From positions 28,202-80,156 of the forward strand of contig DMCS01000093.1 in assembly GCA_003445715.1 (NCBI GenBank): 51,955 nucleotides of DNA. Direction: 5' to 3'. Position numbers and translations under genes: made by a program. The notes below the pieces were generated by a model. The model was not told where the DNA came from. It did no database searches and saw nothing but the letters and a program-made list of their open reading frames with translations. The first letter of the stretch is position 1; each line of letters begins with the position of its first letter. The stretch is from Candidatus Mesolinea sp. (GTDB taxonomy: Bacteria > Chloroflexota > Anaerolineae > Anaerolineales > Anaerolineaceae). Of this stretch, positions 1 through 7,283 are shown one piece after another.

Positions 1-2979
1 CTTATCCAGCACCTGATAGCCGCCAATTTGGTATCCCCAGACCTCGGGGGTGATGCCCTCGAAGTAGTACGTGGCGTTGATCCACACACGTTCGGTTTTC
101 GGGTCGTATTTGGGCGTGGTGACAGTCCGGTCTTCGCCCTTGCCTTCGAAGCGCGCGATAGGCTGCTCCAACTCTAGGCTGCGCAGCAGGTGCAGGTCCA
201 CGAGGCGCTTGCCCAGCGCTGCCATCTGCTGGAAGAGTGCGCTATCCGCGCTGAAAGGCACACGCGGGAAGTCGATCTTGAGAAAATCAAAATAAATCTC
301 CCTGTAAGTATTACAGTAAAGAATCGCATAGATATAATAAATCATCTCTTCTGCTCTGATATCAGCATTGCATCTATTTTTAAGTGTAGAGAAAATTGAT
401 GGCGAGATATTTGGTTTCTTTTCGGGTTCTAAACTATCATAAAGCCCAGCATTTTCATTATCTGTATAAAGATATAAAGGAAAGAGATAGCAAATTTCAC
501 TAGTCCGGTTAGAAACATAGCAACTCTCAACGATTTTATCGGTTGCCAAGATGTGCTGCCACCTATCACCTGTTTTTACTTGTCTCACGGTACATAAAGC
601 TAAATTTTCTTTGAGCATATGGCGCATAACTTCTGGCCTTGGCATGCAGAGAAACCCCCTGCTTTTACCGGTATAGTATGTATAACGAACATCAAAGGGG
701 CGATATAAAATAGGAACAATGTTGTTTTTTTGTGGTCCAGATTTTTTTAAATCTTCTTGTGCCAAACTGACTTTCCAATCTCTTGCATCATTGCCGAGAT
801 TGAAAATCAATCTAGCGGTTTCTGGATCATAATTGAGAAAAGAGAGAACAGTATTCCACACTTCTTGTTTATCCCAGTGAATAGTTAACTTATCCCGGGC
901 AGTAACTATTCCCACGCTGTTTACAGGAAAAATCTCATTAATCTTTTTCCATTCCAAATAATGAGAGATATCTTCTGTTTTCCTCCGAACGAAAAAATAA
1001 TACGGTTTGTTTGGGGTGAGGATCTCATAATTATCAACAGTAAACGCATGCTCGCGTAGCCAGATATACTTTTGTTCCCTACTGCCAAAGAGGTCCCGAT
1101 GAAAAACCTTATGCGTTTCAGTTTGGTTATTTTTTACACACACTGCGATAGCCACCCCTTGGCGGATATCGAACACATTCTCATCCAGGCTGCCATCGGG
1201 CGCGGTTTCTTTCTTGAGCGTGTTGCCGTGCAAGTCCAGCACATAAATTTCATCAAAGGTCTGCATCAGGCTCTGGCGCATGCCGCGGAAGGTGGGGTTA
1301 TCTAAGTAGCTGTGGTTGGTAATCATCGCCACAATCCCCTGCCCTGCCTTTTGGATTTTCCACTGGGCAAAGCGCAAAAACTTGACATAATCATCCTGCA
1401 GCCACTTGGTACTCTTTTCTCCTAAAGGTTTGCCATCCACCGTGTAATAGCTTTGCGCGCCGTCCAGGTCGGTCTTGAGCAACTGCTCCGTCCATTTGTT
1501 GGTATTAGCCGACATGCCGGAGTAGGGCGGGTTGCCCATAATCACCAAAATCGGCTCGCGCTTCACCCGCCCAGCTAAGCGGCTTTCCTCAGAAAGCGCA
1601 CGCACGCCGGGCAGGTCAATCTGGGTAATCTCCTCCATCTCGAGCGTGTTGGTCAGGTAAAGCTGAAAGCTCTCATCCTCCTGCAGGCGGTACCCCAAGG
1701 CTTCTAAAAGGTAGCTGATTTTCATATGCCCGATGGCGTAGGGCGCCATCATCAGCTCAAAGGCGTAATAATTCTTGAGGATTTGGTGGCGGATAAAGTT
1801 TTCTTTCCCGCCCCCGCCATATTTTTGCACATATTCCTGCACCGCCAACTTGATGGCTTCAGCCGGGAAGGTGAGCGTGCCCGCTGCTGGATCCAGCAGG
1901 GTAACCGCAGAGTCAGCTAACCCGTCGGGCAAGCCAAAGTGCGTCTTGAGCAGGCTGTGCACCGAGCGCACGATGTATTGCACCACAGGTTCGGGAGTGT
2001 AATAGACCCCGCGGCGTTCGCGCGTTTGCGGGTCATATTGGTTGAGGAAGGTCTCATAAAAATGCAGGATGGGGTCTTCCCCTTTGCCTTCCTTGTAATA
2101 CTGGTTGAGGATGCTGTTGATCTCCGCTGCTTGCAAGATTGCCGCGATATCATCTACGAGCACCTCCATTGGCAGGGGCAAATCGCCCAACGAGATGAAG
2201 CGGAAGACGTCCCGCAAAATGCCGGTGGTATGCGGGATGAAGTCGAACGCCATTTTGCGGTTGAATTCGCTATTGGCGCGCGTGCGGGCGGCGAATAAGC
2301 CGTAGGTAATTGTCTGCGAGTAAAGGTCCGCAAATTGAGCCGGGCTCAGATTAGGGATGAGGTACTTTTGGAAGGCTTGGTAATAACCGTATAGCTCGCC
2401 ATGCTGCTGTTCGGATTCGATCAATTCCTGGCTGATGACCTCGTCGCGCAGGAAGCGCGTGCGCTTGGCTAACTCCACCGCTAAGCTTTCGGCAGTGAAG
2501 CTGCGGGGCAGCTTGAAGCCGAAAAACTGCTCCATCAGTGCTTGGAATTGCTCGGCTTGCTCTACCTGTGGGGTAGCCTTGAGCACTTTGGCAGTAAACC
2601 GCCGCGCGATGGTGGCACGTTGCAGCTCCCGCCCTTCGCGATAGAGGCGGAACTCGTAAAAATCGGTCAGGATGAGGTTGGGGAAAGTGCTTAGGTAGCG
2701 CTGCAGCTGCTCACTGGTCTCAATTTGGTCTAAATTAGTGCCTGGGGTTTTGGCTTCTATGTAGCCTACGATGAAATCCTTGCCATCCCACACGCGGAAA
2801 TCCGGGCTGCCGGCTTCGGTCTTCTTGGGCAGGACGGTAACTTGCGTTTTGCGCCCTTTTTCGAGCGGATAGCCTTCGAGGAACTGCTTGAGCGCTGGGT
2901 AATACGATTCTTCGCGCGCATCGCCTTGCGCGGTAATCGCGGAGATTGTTTTAAGATATGCTTTGATGAGATCCTTCAT
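1..2979 (-). CDS. Type IIG/ISP-like restriction-modification enzyme (partial, 3' end outside window)
   Basis: The minus strand is open for 993 codons from an ATG at 2979 to the window edge, so the C-terminus is missing. It was found by translating the minus strand directly. An N-terminal PD-(D/E)xK nuclease signature is visible (PDF near residue 59, IEAK near 76). Then come adenine-methyltransferase motif I (DPAAGTLTF near 363) and motif IV (NPPYSG near 483). The later part carries YRPFDVRYTYYTGKSRGF, typical of the type ISP C-terminal specificity domain. This implies cleavage, N6-adenine methylation and recognition in one chain; no helicase domain is seen. Putative SD GGAG lies 12-15 nt upstream. 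The specificity segment (about 290-1140) is much more AT-rich than both flanks. The family call is firm; type IIG versus ISP cannot be settled from the visible part. Confidence 0.9.
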   Translation of the reverse strand, partial: MKDLIKAYLKTISAITAQGDAREESYYPALKQFLEGYPLEKGRKTQVTVLPKKTEAGSPDFRVWDGKDFIVGYIEAKTPGTNLDQIETSEQLQRYLSTFPNLILTDFYEFRLYREGRELQRATIARRFTAKVLKATPQVEQAEQFQALMEQFFGFKLPRSFTAESLAVELAKRTRFLRDEVISQELIESEQQHGELYGYYQAFQKYLIPNLSPAQFADLYSQTITYGLFAARTRANSEFNRKMAFDFIPHTTGILRDVFRFISLGDLPLPMEVLVDDIAAILQAAEINSILNQYYKEGKGEDPILHFYETFLNQYDPQTRERRGVYYTPEPVVQYIVRSVHSLLKTHFGLPDGLADSAVTLLDPAAGTLTFPAEAIKLAVQEYVQKYGGGGKENFIRHQILKNYYAFELMMAPYAIGHMKISYLLEALGYRLQEDESFQLYLTNTLEMEEITQIDLPGVRALSEESRLAGRVKREPILVIMGNPPYSGMSANTNKWTEQLLKTDLDGAQSYYTVDGKPLGEKSTKWLQDDYVKFLRFAQWKIQKAGQGIVAMITNHSYLDNPTFRGMRQSLMQTFDEIYVLDLHGNTLKKETAPDGSLDENVFDIRQGVAIAVCVKNNQTETHKVFHRDLFGSREQKYIWLREHAFTVDNYEILTPNKPYYFFVRRKTEDISHYLEWKKINEIFPVNSVGIVTARDKLTIHWDKQEVWNTVLSFLNYDPETARLIFNLGNDARDWKVSLAQEDLKKSGPQKNNIVPILYRPFDVRYTYYTGKSRGFLCMPRPEVMRHMLKENLALCTVRQVKTGDRWQHILATDKIVESCYVSNRTSEICYLFPLYLYTDNENAGLYDSLEPEKKPNISPSIFSTLKNRCNADIRAEEMIYYIYAILYCNTYREIYFDFLKIDFPRVPFSADSALFQQMAALGKRLVDLHLLRSLELEQPIARFEGKGEDRTVTTPKYDPKTERVWINATYYFEGITPEVWGYQIGGYQVLDK

Positions 2980-3042
2980 CCCTTCACGCTCCTGCAGGCT
3001 GCCCTTTTTACTTTTAGGAAAACTCTCTTTGCTATTGGCACA

Positions 3043-3071
3043 ATTATACCCATAACTGTTAGCACTGCCAC
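3043..3071 (-). promoter_or_regulatory. Candidate promoter of the restriction-modification gene
   Basis: On the minus strand a perfect TATAAT (3043-3048) is preceded after 17 nt by GTGGCA (3066-3071), a 4/6 match to the -35 consensus. It lies about 65 nt upstream of the chosen ATG at 2979. The DNA immediately upstream (3071-3115) is almost pure A/T and may act as an UP-like or nucleoid-protein region. The call rests on consensus match only. Confidence 0.5.
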
Positions 3072-3170
3072 GAATAATATAATTAATAATAATATGATTA
3101 ATAATTATATCATTGCAGGTGATAGTTGCATTTAGATGGGGTAGGGAAGATGGCGCCTCGGTGTGCACCC

Positions 3171-3198
3171 TTGCGGCACAGGACCCCTAGGGTATAAT
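3171..3198 (+). promoter_or_regulatory. Promoter of UDP-glucose dehydrogenase gene
   Basis: TTGCGG (3171-3176) and TATAAT (3193-3198) are separated by 16 nt. The predicted start of transcription falls near 3205, giving a leader of about 30 nt before the ATG at 3236. It is divergent from the candidate promoter of the restriction-modification gene. Confidence 0.6.
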
Positions 3199-3235
3199 CT
3201 AAAGCACATCATATAGCATCATCGAAGGGCAGCAC

Positions 3236-4591
3236 ATGCATATTTTAATCATCGGCACAGGATATGTCGGCCTCACCACGGGGGTCGTTTTTGCCTATAT
3301 TGGGCACGAAGTTACCTGCTTAGACACAAACCGCGAGAAAATCGCGCAGCTGCAAGCCGGCAAAGCGCCTTTTTACGAGCCGCATCTGGACGAGCTGTTA
3401 GCCCAAGTGGGGGGCAGGATGCGCTTTGTGAGCAGCATGGAGGAAGCTGACCTGGCGCATACGGATGTGGTTTTCATCGCGGTGGGCACACCATCGCTGC
3501 CGGATGGCAATGCCGACCTGACTTACTTGCGCCAAGCGGCGGAGTCAATTGCAGAGGCAATGGACGACCACTTTTTGGTGATTGTGAACAAATCTACCGT
3601 CCCGATTGGCTCGGGCAACTGGGTGGGCACGCTCATCAAGGACGCCTACGAAAAGCGCAACGGCAAAAAAGTGGAGGGTAAGTTCGCCGTGGTTTCCAAC
3701 CCCGAATTCTTGCGCCAAGGGGCAGCCCTGCACGATTCGCTTTACCCGGACCGCATAGTCATTGGCTCGGAGAACACGCATGGCGTGGAGACTTTGCGTG
3801 AGCTGTTTAAACCCATCCTGCAGCAGAACTTTACGCCGCCGGCTGGCTTGCCGCGCCCTGAGGGCTTGCAAGAAGTGCCGCTGCTGGTCTGCGACTTGAC
3901 CAGTGCGGAGGTGATTAAATATGCGGCTAACGCCTTTTTGGCGCTGAAGATCTCCTACATCAATGAGATTGGGCACTTAGCCCAAAAGGTGGGCGCAGAT
4001 GCCACACTGATTGCCAAGGGCATCGGCTTGGATAGCCGCATTGGGGAGCGCTTCCTTAACCCGGGCATTGGCTGGGGTGGGTCCTGCTTTGGCAAGGATA
4101 CCGCTGCCTTGGTGGCGACAGCCAAAGATTACAACTTAGCGATGCCCATTGTGCAGGCTGCGCGGGACGTCAACTATCACCAGCGTACCTGGGTGGTGGA
4201 CGCGCTGCAGGATGCGCTTAAGATCCTCAAGGGCAAACGGGTGGCGCTGCTGGGCTTCAGCTTCAAGCCCGATACAGATGACCTGCGCGATGCGCCTTCG
4301 CTGGATATTGCCCGGCTGCTGCTGCAGCGCGGCGCTAGCGTGCGCGCGCATGACCCGGTGGCTCTGGAGAATGCCCGCCGGCTGTATCCAGACTTGGGTG
4401 TGCGCTATTGCGCGCAGGTGGATGAGGCACTGGAGGATGCGGATGCAATTGTGCTGGTCACGGAGTGGCCAATGTATCGCGAGTTGGATTGGGAGCACAT
4501 CAAACCCGTGCCGTTGGTGGATGGACGTAACTTTTTGGATCGCGAGCGCTTGAGCGCCTTAGGCTTCAGGGTCATCGGCGTCGGTCGTTAA
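3236..4591 (+). CDS. UDP-glucose 6-dehydrogenase family protein
   Basis: The 451-residue protein matches the usual length of the UDP-glucose/GDP-mannose dehydrogenase family. The N-terminus has the NAD-binding loop GTGYVG (residues 7-12). Further on are NKSTVPIGSG, the helical dimer segment, and GIGWGGSCFGKD with the catalytic Cys284. The family oxidises UDP-glucose to UDP-glucuronate with two NAD+, supplying surface polysaccharide. It begins at ATG 3236, preceded by GAAGGG as SD. It stands alone: upstream is the divergent restriction enzyme and downstream a repeat-rich gap, so there is no polysaccharide operon here. UDP-glucose is the most likely substrate; a UDP-ManNAc or GDP-mannose enzyme is less likely but not excluded. 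Confidence 0.93.
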   Translation: MHILIIGTGYVGLTTGVVFAYIGHEVTCLDTNREKIAQLQAGKAPFYEPHLDELLAQVGGRMRFVSSMEEADLAHTDVVFIAVGTPSLPDGNADLTYLRQAAESIAEAMDDHFLVIVNKSTVPIGSGNWVGTLIKDAYEKRNGKKVEGKFAVVSNPEFLRQGAALHDSLYPDRIVIGSENTHGVETLRELFKPILQQNFTPPAGLPRPEGLQEVPLLVCDLTSAEVIKYAANAFLALKISYINEIGHLAQKVGADATLIAKGIGLDSRIGERFLNPGIGWGGSCFGKDTAALVATAKDYNLAMPIVQAARDVNYHQRTWVVDALQDALKILKGKRVALLGFSFKPDTDDLRDAPSLDIARLLLQRGASVRAHDPVALENARRLYPDLGVRYCAQVDEALEDADAIVLVTEWPMYRELDWEHIKPVPLVDGRNFLDRERLSALGFRVIGVGR

Positions 4592-4644
4592 CTCCTACGA
4601 GCAAAGTGGGGGAGGAACAAGCCAGCGCTTTTCCAGCCTAAACT

Positions 4645-4660
4645 ATTACTTATGAGAATA
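4645..4660 (+). repeat. 16-bp direct repeat, copy 1 (candidate recombination core)
   Basis: The sequence ATTACTTATGAGAATA is identical to 5202-5217, which overlaps the recombinase promoter. The flanks are also similar (both continue into an A/T triplet and then TCTCG). The two copies are 557 bp apart in direct orientation, the arrangement expected of sites flanking an excisable segment. The role as a recombination core is inferred from position only. Confidence 0.55.
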
Positions 4661-4863
4661 ATACTTCTCGATAGCTATAAGAGGGGTTTTTAGCGGTTGG
4701 ATGGGGTTTGGGCAGCAAGGATGCGATCTCAGTTTATAGATGGAAATAAGTGCAATGCAGGACTAAAAGTATGCTTATTGTGTTTTTGCAGCGATTTTAA
4801 GCCCTTTTTTTGAGGCTATCTTTCGGCTTTGTGCGTGATTTTCAGCACGGATAGGGTTGAACC

Positions 4864-4907
4864 GTTCTCGCCAGTCTCCTGAGTGCGAAGCCTGCCCTTA
4901 GGGTACC
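4864..4907 (+). repeat. Partial, diverged copy of the 73-bp repeat
   Basis: It matches the first part of the 73-bp unit from GTTCTCGCC to TTAGGGTACC with one substitution and a single-base deletion in the run of C, then diverges. It is the oldest-looking of the three copies. Confidence 0.8.
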
Positions 4908-4928
4908 ATTCCAGAACAGGATTAAACC

Positions 4929-5001
4929 GTTCTCGCCGGTCTCCTGAGTGCGAAGCCTGCCCCTTAGGGTACCGAGCGAGTGGGTTTGACCGCAGGTCTC
5001 C
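4929..5001 (+). repeat. 73-bp direct repeat, copy 1
   Basis: Base-for-base identical to 5084-5156. The unit begins GTTCTCGCCGGTCTCC and ends TTTGACCGCAGGTCTCC. Identity over 73 non-coding bases implies recent duplication or active homogenisation. The spacer between copies is 82 bp and contains palindromic sequence. Confidence 0.93.
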
Positions 5002-5039
5002 ATATTGATTATCATTTTTTTTGAGACCTAACGGTCAAA
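4985..5039. repeat. Imperfect inverted repeat within the repeat block
   Basis: The left arm TTTGACCGCAGGTCTC (4985-5000) pairs with the right arm 5023-5039, whose reverse complement is TTTGACCGTTAGGTCTC. The arms are separated by an AT-rich loop of 22 nt. The left arm is the end of the 73-bp repeat, so the repeat end occurs in both orientations. Structure at the DNA or RNA level is plausible. Confidence 0.7.
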
Positions 5040-5042
5040 TGC

Positions 5043-5068
5043 CTTTCATGGTCAGGAGACCGTGAAAG
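5043..5068. repeat. Small hairpin between the 73-bp repeats
   Basis: CTTTCATGGT (5043-5052) pairs with ACCGTGAAAG (5059-5068), one non-Watson-Crick position, loop of six. It lies between the large inverted repeat and the second 73-bp copy. No T-run follows, so it is not an obvious terminator. Confidence 0.55.
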
Positions 5069-5083
5069 AACTAAGAATTATCT

Positions 5084-5156
5084 GTTCTCGCCGGTCTCCT
5101 GAGTGCGAAGCCTGCCCCTTAGGGTACCGAGCGAGTGGGTTTGACCGCAGGTCTCC
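5084..5156 (+). repeat. 73-bp direct repeat, copy 2
   Basis: Identical to 4929-5001. It ends 19 bp before the -35 element of the recombinase promoter, so any factor binding the repeat could influence that promoter. Confidence 0.93.
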
Positions 5157-5174
5157 GCATTCAAGGCATTTTCG

Positions 5175-5203
5175 TTGCTTGCACTATCTCGAGCAGGTAT
5201 AAT
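5175..5203 (+). promoter_or_regulatory. Promoter of the tyrosine recombinase gene
   Basis: TTGCTT (5175-5180) and a perfect TATAAT (5198-5203) have ideal 17-nt spacing. The last two bases of the -10 box (5202-5203) overlap the 16-bp repeated site at 5202-5217, and transcription should start inside that site (about 5210). Binding of the recombinase to the site would therefore repress its own promoter. Confidence 0.7.
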
Positions 5204-5217
5204 TACTTATGAGAATA
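5202..5217 (+). repeat. 16-bp direct repeat, copy 2, in the recombinase promoter
   Basis: Identical to 4645-4660. The bases that follow (TTATG) resemble the start of the XerD-side arm of known dif sites, but the complete 28-bp dif architecture is not matched. It covers the end of the -10 box and the predicted transcription start of the recombinase. Confidence 0.55.
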
Positions 5218-5243
5218 TTATGCATCTCGCCGGAGCGATAAAT

Positions 5244-6296
5244 ATGCCCAAGCCACAATCTAAATTCGCACTGAACTTGCCAGATCTGGAAGCCGCCCCA
5301 CCCCGTGACCCTGGGGTTGAGTCACCAGCACAAGCTTACCTGAACACGCTCAGCCCGGCTGGCAGGCGCACGCAGCATACCGCGCTTAACAACTTAGCCT
5401 ACATCTTCTCCGACGGTAAGATTAGCGAGGCGCTAGACTTCCCTTGGGAAGTTCTGCGTTATGAGCATACCAATGGCTTAGCAGCTTATATGGTAGATAT
5501 TGGCTATGCGAAATCTACGGTAAATAAGCACCTCGTCGCTCTGCGGCGCGTGCTGGCAGAGGCTTATCAGTTAGGGCTCTACCCCGATCACAACGATTAC
5601 TTCCGCGCCGCTAATGTCAAATCCTTGCGCACTGCTTCCCTGCCCCGCGGGCGCACGCTCAAGCTGGAAGAACTGCGCCAGCTCACCCAAACCTGCTTGC
5701 AAGACGCCCACAACCCCACCTTAGGTGTGCGTGATGCTGCCATCATCACCGTGCTGTACGCAGCCGCCTTACGCCGGCAGGAAATTGTGGATCTCAACCT
5801 TGCAGATGTGGACCTGAGAGAGGGCAAATTGCGCATCTTAGGCAAAGGCAGCAAGCGCCGGCAAGTGTACTTGCAACCCGACGCCGTCGCAGCCCTTGAA
5901 GCTTGGCTGGACTTACGCGGCAGGCACATTGGGCCGCTCTTTACACGGGTAACCAAATCTGGCAAGGTGCTGCTCCGCAGGCTCACACCCCAAGCCATTT
6001 ACTACTTGCTGAATCATCGGCGAAAGCAAGCCGGCTTAGATGACTTCACCCCGCACGACCTGCGGCGCACGGCGATCACCGATCTGCTTAGCGCGCAGGT
6101 GGACGTGCTTACCGTTTCGGCGATTGCTGGGCACGCTAGTGCGGATACCACCCGCCGCTATGACCGCCGCAGTGAGGAGAGCAAAAAAGCCGCTGCGCTC
6201 AAATTAGCCTCGCCTTTCAGCCCAGAAGAAACGAAACCCGCTGACGCATCGCTAAATTCCGCTTCTGAGGCAGATGAGTCAGATCAAGTTCAATAA
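5244..6296 (+). CDS. Tyrosine recombinase (Xer-like site-specific integrase)
   Basis: A 350-residue phage-integrase-family recombinase. An N-terminal SAM-like core-binding domain (about 25-125) is followed by a catalytic domain with the full set of residues: Arg177 (ALRRQE), Lys in GKGSKRR, His271 and Arg274 (HDLRRT), His297 (AGHAS) and the nucleophile Tyr306 (RRYDRR). The longer reading frame from TTG 5175 is rejected because that codon is the -35 box. ATG 5244 has GGAG 9 nt upstream; ATG 5220 is the alternative. It lacks the extra insertion that marks integron integrases. The repeats upstream are its likely substrates. The 3' end overlaps the convergent lipoate ligase gene by 7 nt. Confidence 0.9.
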   Translation: MPKPQSKFALNLPDLEAAPPRDPGVESPAQAYLNTLSPAGRRTQHTALNNLAYIFSDGKISEALDFPWEVLRYEHTNGLAAYMVDIGYAKSTVNKHLVALRRVLAEAYQLGLYPDHNDYFRAANVKSLRTASLPRGRTLKLEELRQLTQTCLQDAHNPTLGVRDAAIITVLYAAALRRQEIVDLNLADVDLREGKLRILGKGSKRRQVYLQPDAVAALEAWLDLRGRHIGPLFTRVTKSGKVLLRRLTPQAIYYLLNHRRKQAGLDDFTPHDLRRTAITDLLSAQVDVLTVSAIAGHASADTTRRYDRRSEESKKAAALKLASPFSPEETKPADASLNSASEADESDQVQ

Positions 6297-7279
6297 AGCA
6301 GCGCAAGCAGCTCTGGTGCCGTCAGACCAGAAAAGTACTGATCGACGTCCACTTGTTCCAAGCGCTGCCTTAAGCTTTGGGGTTCGTAAGGGCAATTGGC
6401 GAGCAGCTCTTCAAGCTCAGATACATCCCGCTGGCTGAAGAAATCACCATAGAACTTGACCGATTCCAAGATGCCCTTCTCCACCATCAACAACGCTTCG
6501 ATGCCGCCGCCGGCGTAGCGGGTTTCCCGTCGCAAGTTGAAGGCGGGCGAAGAGCCATAATTCCATTCCCAAGAGCGGTAGCGAGTTTGCGCCAGCTGCT
6601 CCACCGCTCGCCAGTCAGCCGGGGTAAGCTCTACCTGCGAGATCACCTTGGCTCCCTTGAAGATACCCTCTAAAACTTGCTGACGGAACTGCAGAATATC
6701 CGGCGGGTTGCTGAGGAACTCGCTGATATTGGCTACGCGGCTGCGCACGGACTTAATCCCCTTGGATTCGATTTTGGAGGGCTTCACCCGGAGGGCATGC
6801 CCGATTTCCTCCAGGTCGGAGGCATAGAGCAGCGTGCCATGGCTCATAATGTGCGTGCTGGAGATATACTGCGCATTACCGGAAATTTTCTTCCCTTCGA
6901 CCACGATATCATTGCGTCCGCTGAGCTCGGCTGGTACGCCCATGCTGCGCAGCACTTCCACCACCGGCGCGGTGAATTTTTGGAAGTCGATGAATGCGCC
7001 GCGGTTTTTAGGCACCGTGAAGCTGAAGTTGAGATTACCCAGGTCATGGTAAACCGCCCCTCCCCCAGAGATGCGGCGCACCACGTGAATGCCATGCTGC
7101 TCAACGTAATCTACAGCAATCTCCTCGATCGTGTTTTGGTGCCTGCCGATGATAATCGAGGGCTCGTTGATATAAAACAGCAGAATATCCTCATCCTTAG
7201 CGATATTGCGCACGACGTATTCTTCCAACGCCAGATTGAAGGATGGATCATGATGATTATGGTTGTCTACAAAGAGCAT
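6290..7279 (-). CDS. lplA: Lipoate-protein ligase A
   Basis: 329 residues, the normal length for LplA with its C-terminal accessory domain. The family pattern is clear: NLALEEYV near residue 16, GRHQNT near 45, RRISGGGAVYHDLGNLNFSF (about 68-88) forming the lipoyl-AMP loop, and GRNDIVVEGKKISGNAQ with the conserved lysine. It uses ATP to attach lipoate to the lysine of 2-oxoacid dehydrogenase E2 or glycine-cleavage H protein in the cytoplasm. It is the last gene of a co-directional run and starts 4 nt after the stop of the SIS-domain gene, so translational coupling is likely. None of its acceptor proteins is in the window. Confidence 0.92.
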   Translation of the reverse strand: MLFVDNHNHHDPSFNLALEEYVVRNIAKDEDILLFYINEPSIIIGRHQNTIEEIAVDYVEQHGIHVVRRISGGGAVYHDLGNLNFSFTVPKNRGAFIDFQKFTAPVVEVLRSMGVPAELSGRNDIVVEGKKISGNAQYISSTHIMSHGTLLYASDLEEIGHALRVKPSKIESKGIKSVRSRVANISEFLSNPPDILQFRQQVLEGIFKGAKVISQVELTPADWRAVEQLAQTRYRSWEWNYGSSPAFNLRRETRYAGGGIEALLMVEKGILESVKFYGDFFSQRDVSELEELLANCPYEPQSLRQRLEQVDVDQYFSGLTAPELLALLY

Positions 7280-7283
7280 ATTT

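Larger units (their letters stand above)
4592..5243. other. Repeat-rich intergenic region upstream of the recombinase
   Basis: About 650 bp without a credible gene. It holds two exact copies of a 16-bp sequence (4645-4660 and 5202-5217), two identical 73-bp direct repeats (4929-5001 and 5084-5156), a partial third copy (4864-4907), a large inverted repeat (4985-5039) and a smaller hairpin (5043-5068). The right end carries the recombinase promoter. This density of repeats next to a recombinase suggests recombination sites or remnants of repeated insertions. Confidence 0.8.

Noticed and set aside
4864..5156. Possible CRISPR array
   Set aside because: The repeats are 73 bp with only two full copies, spacers are unequal and palindromic, and no cas gene is present.
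5175..5243. Longer start of the recombinase at TTG 5175
   Set aside because: That codon is the -35 box of a strong promoter whose transcript starts near 5210.
4864..6296. Possible integron (attC-like sites plus integrase)
   Set aside because: The recombinase lacks the insertion typical of IntI and no gene cassettes lie between the repeats.
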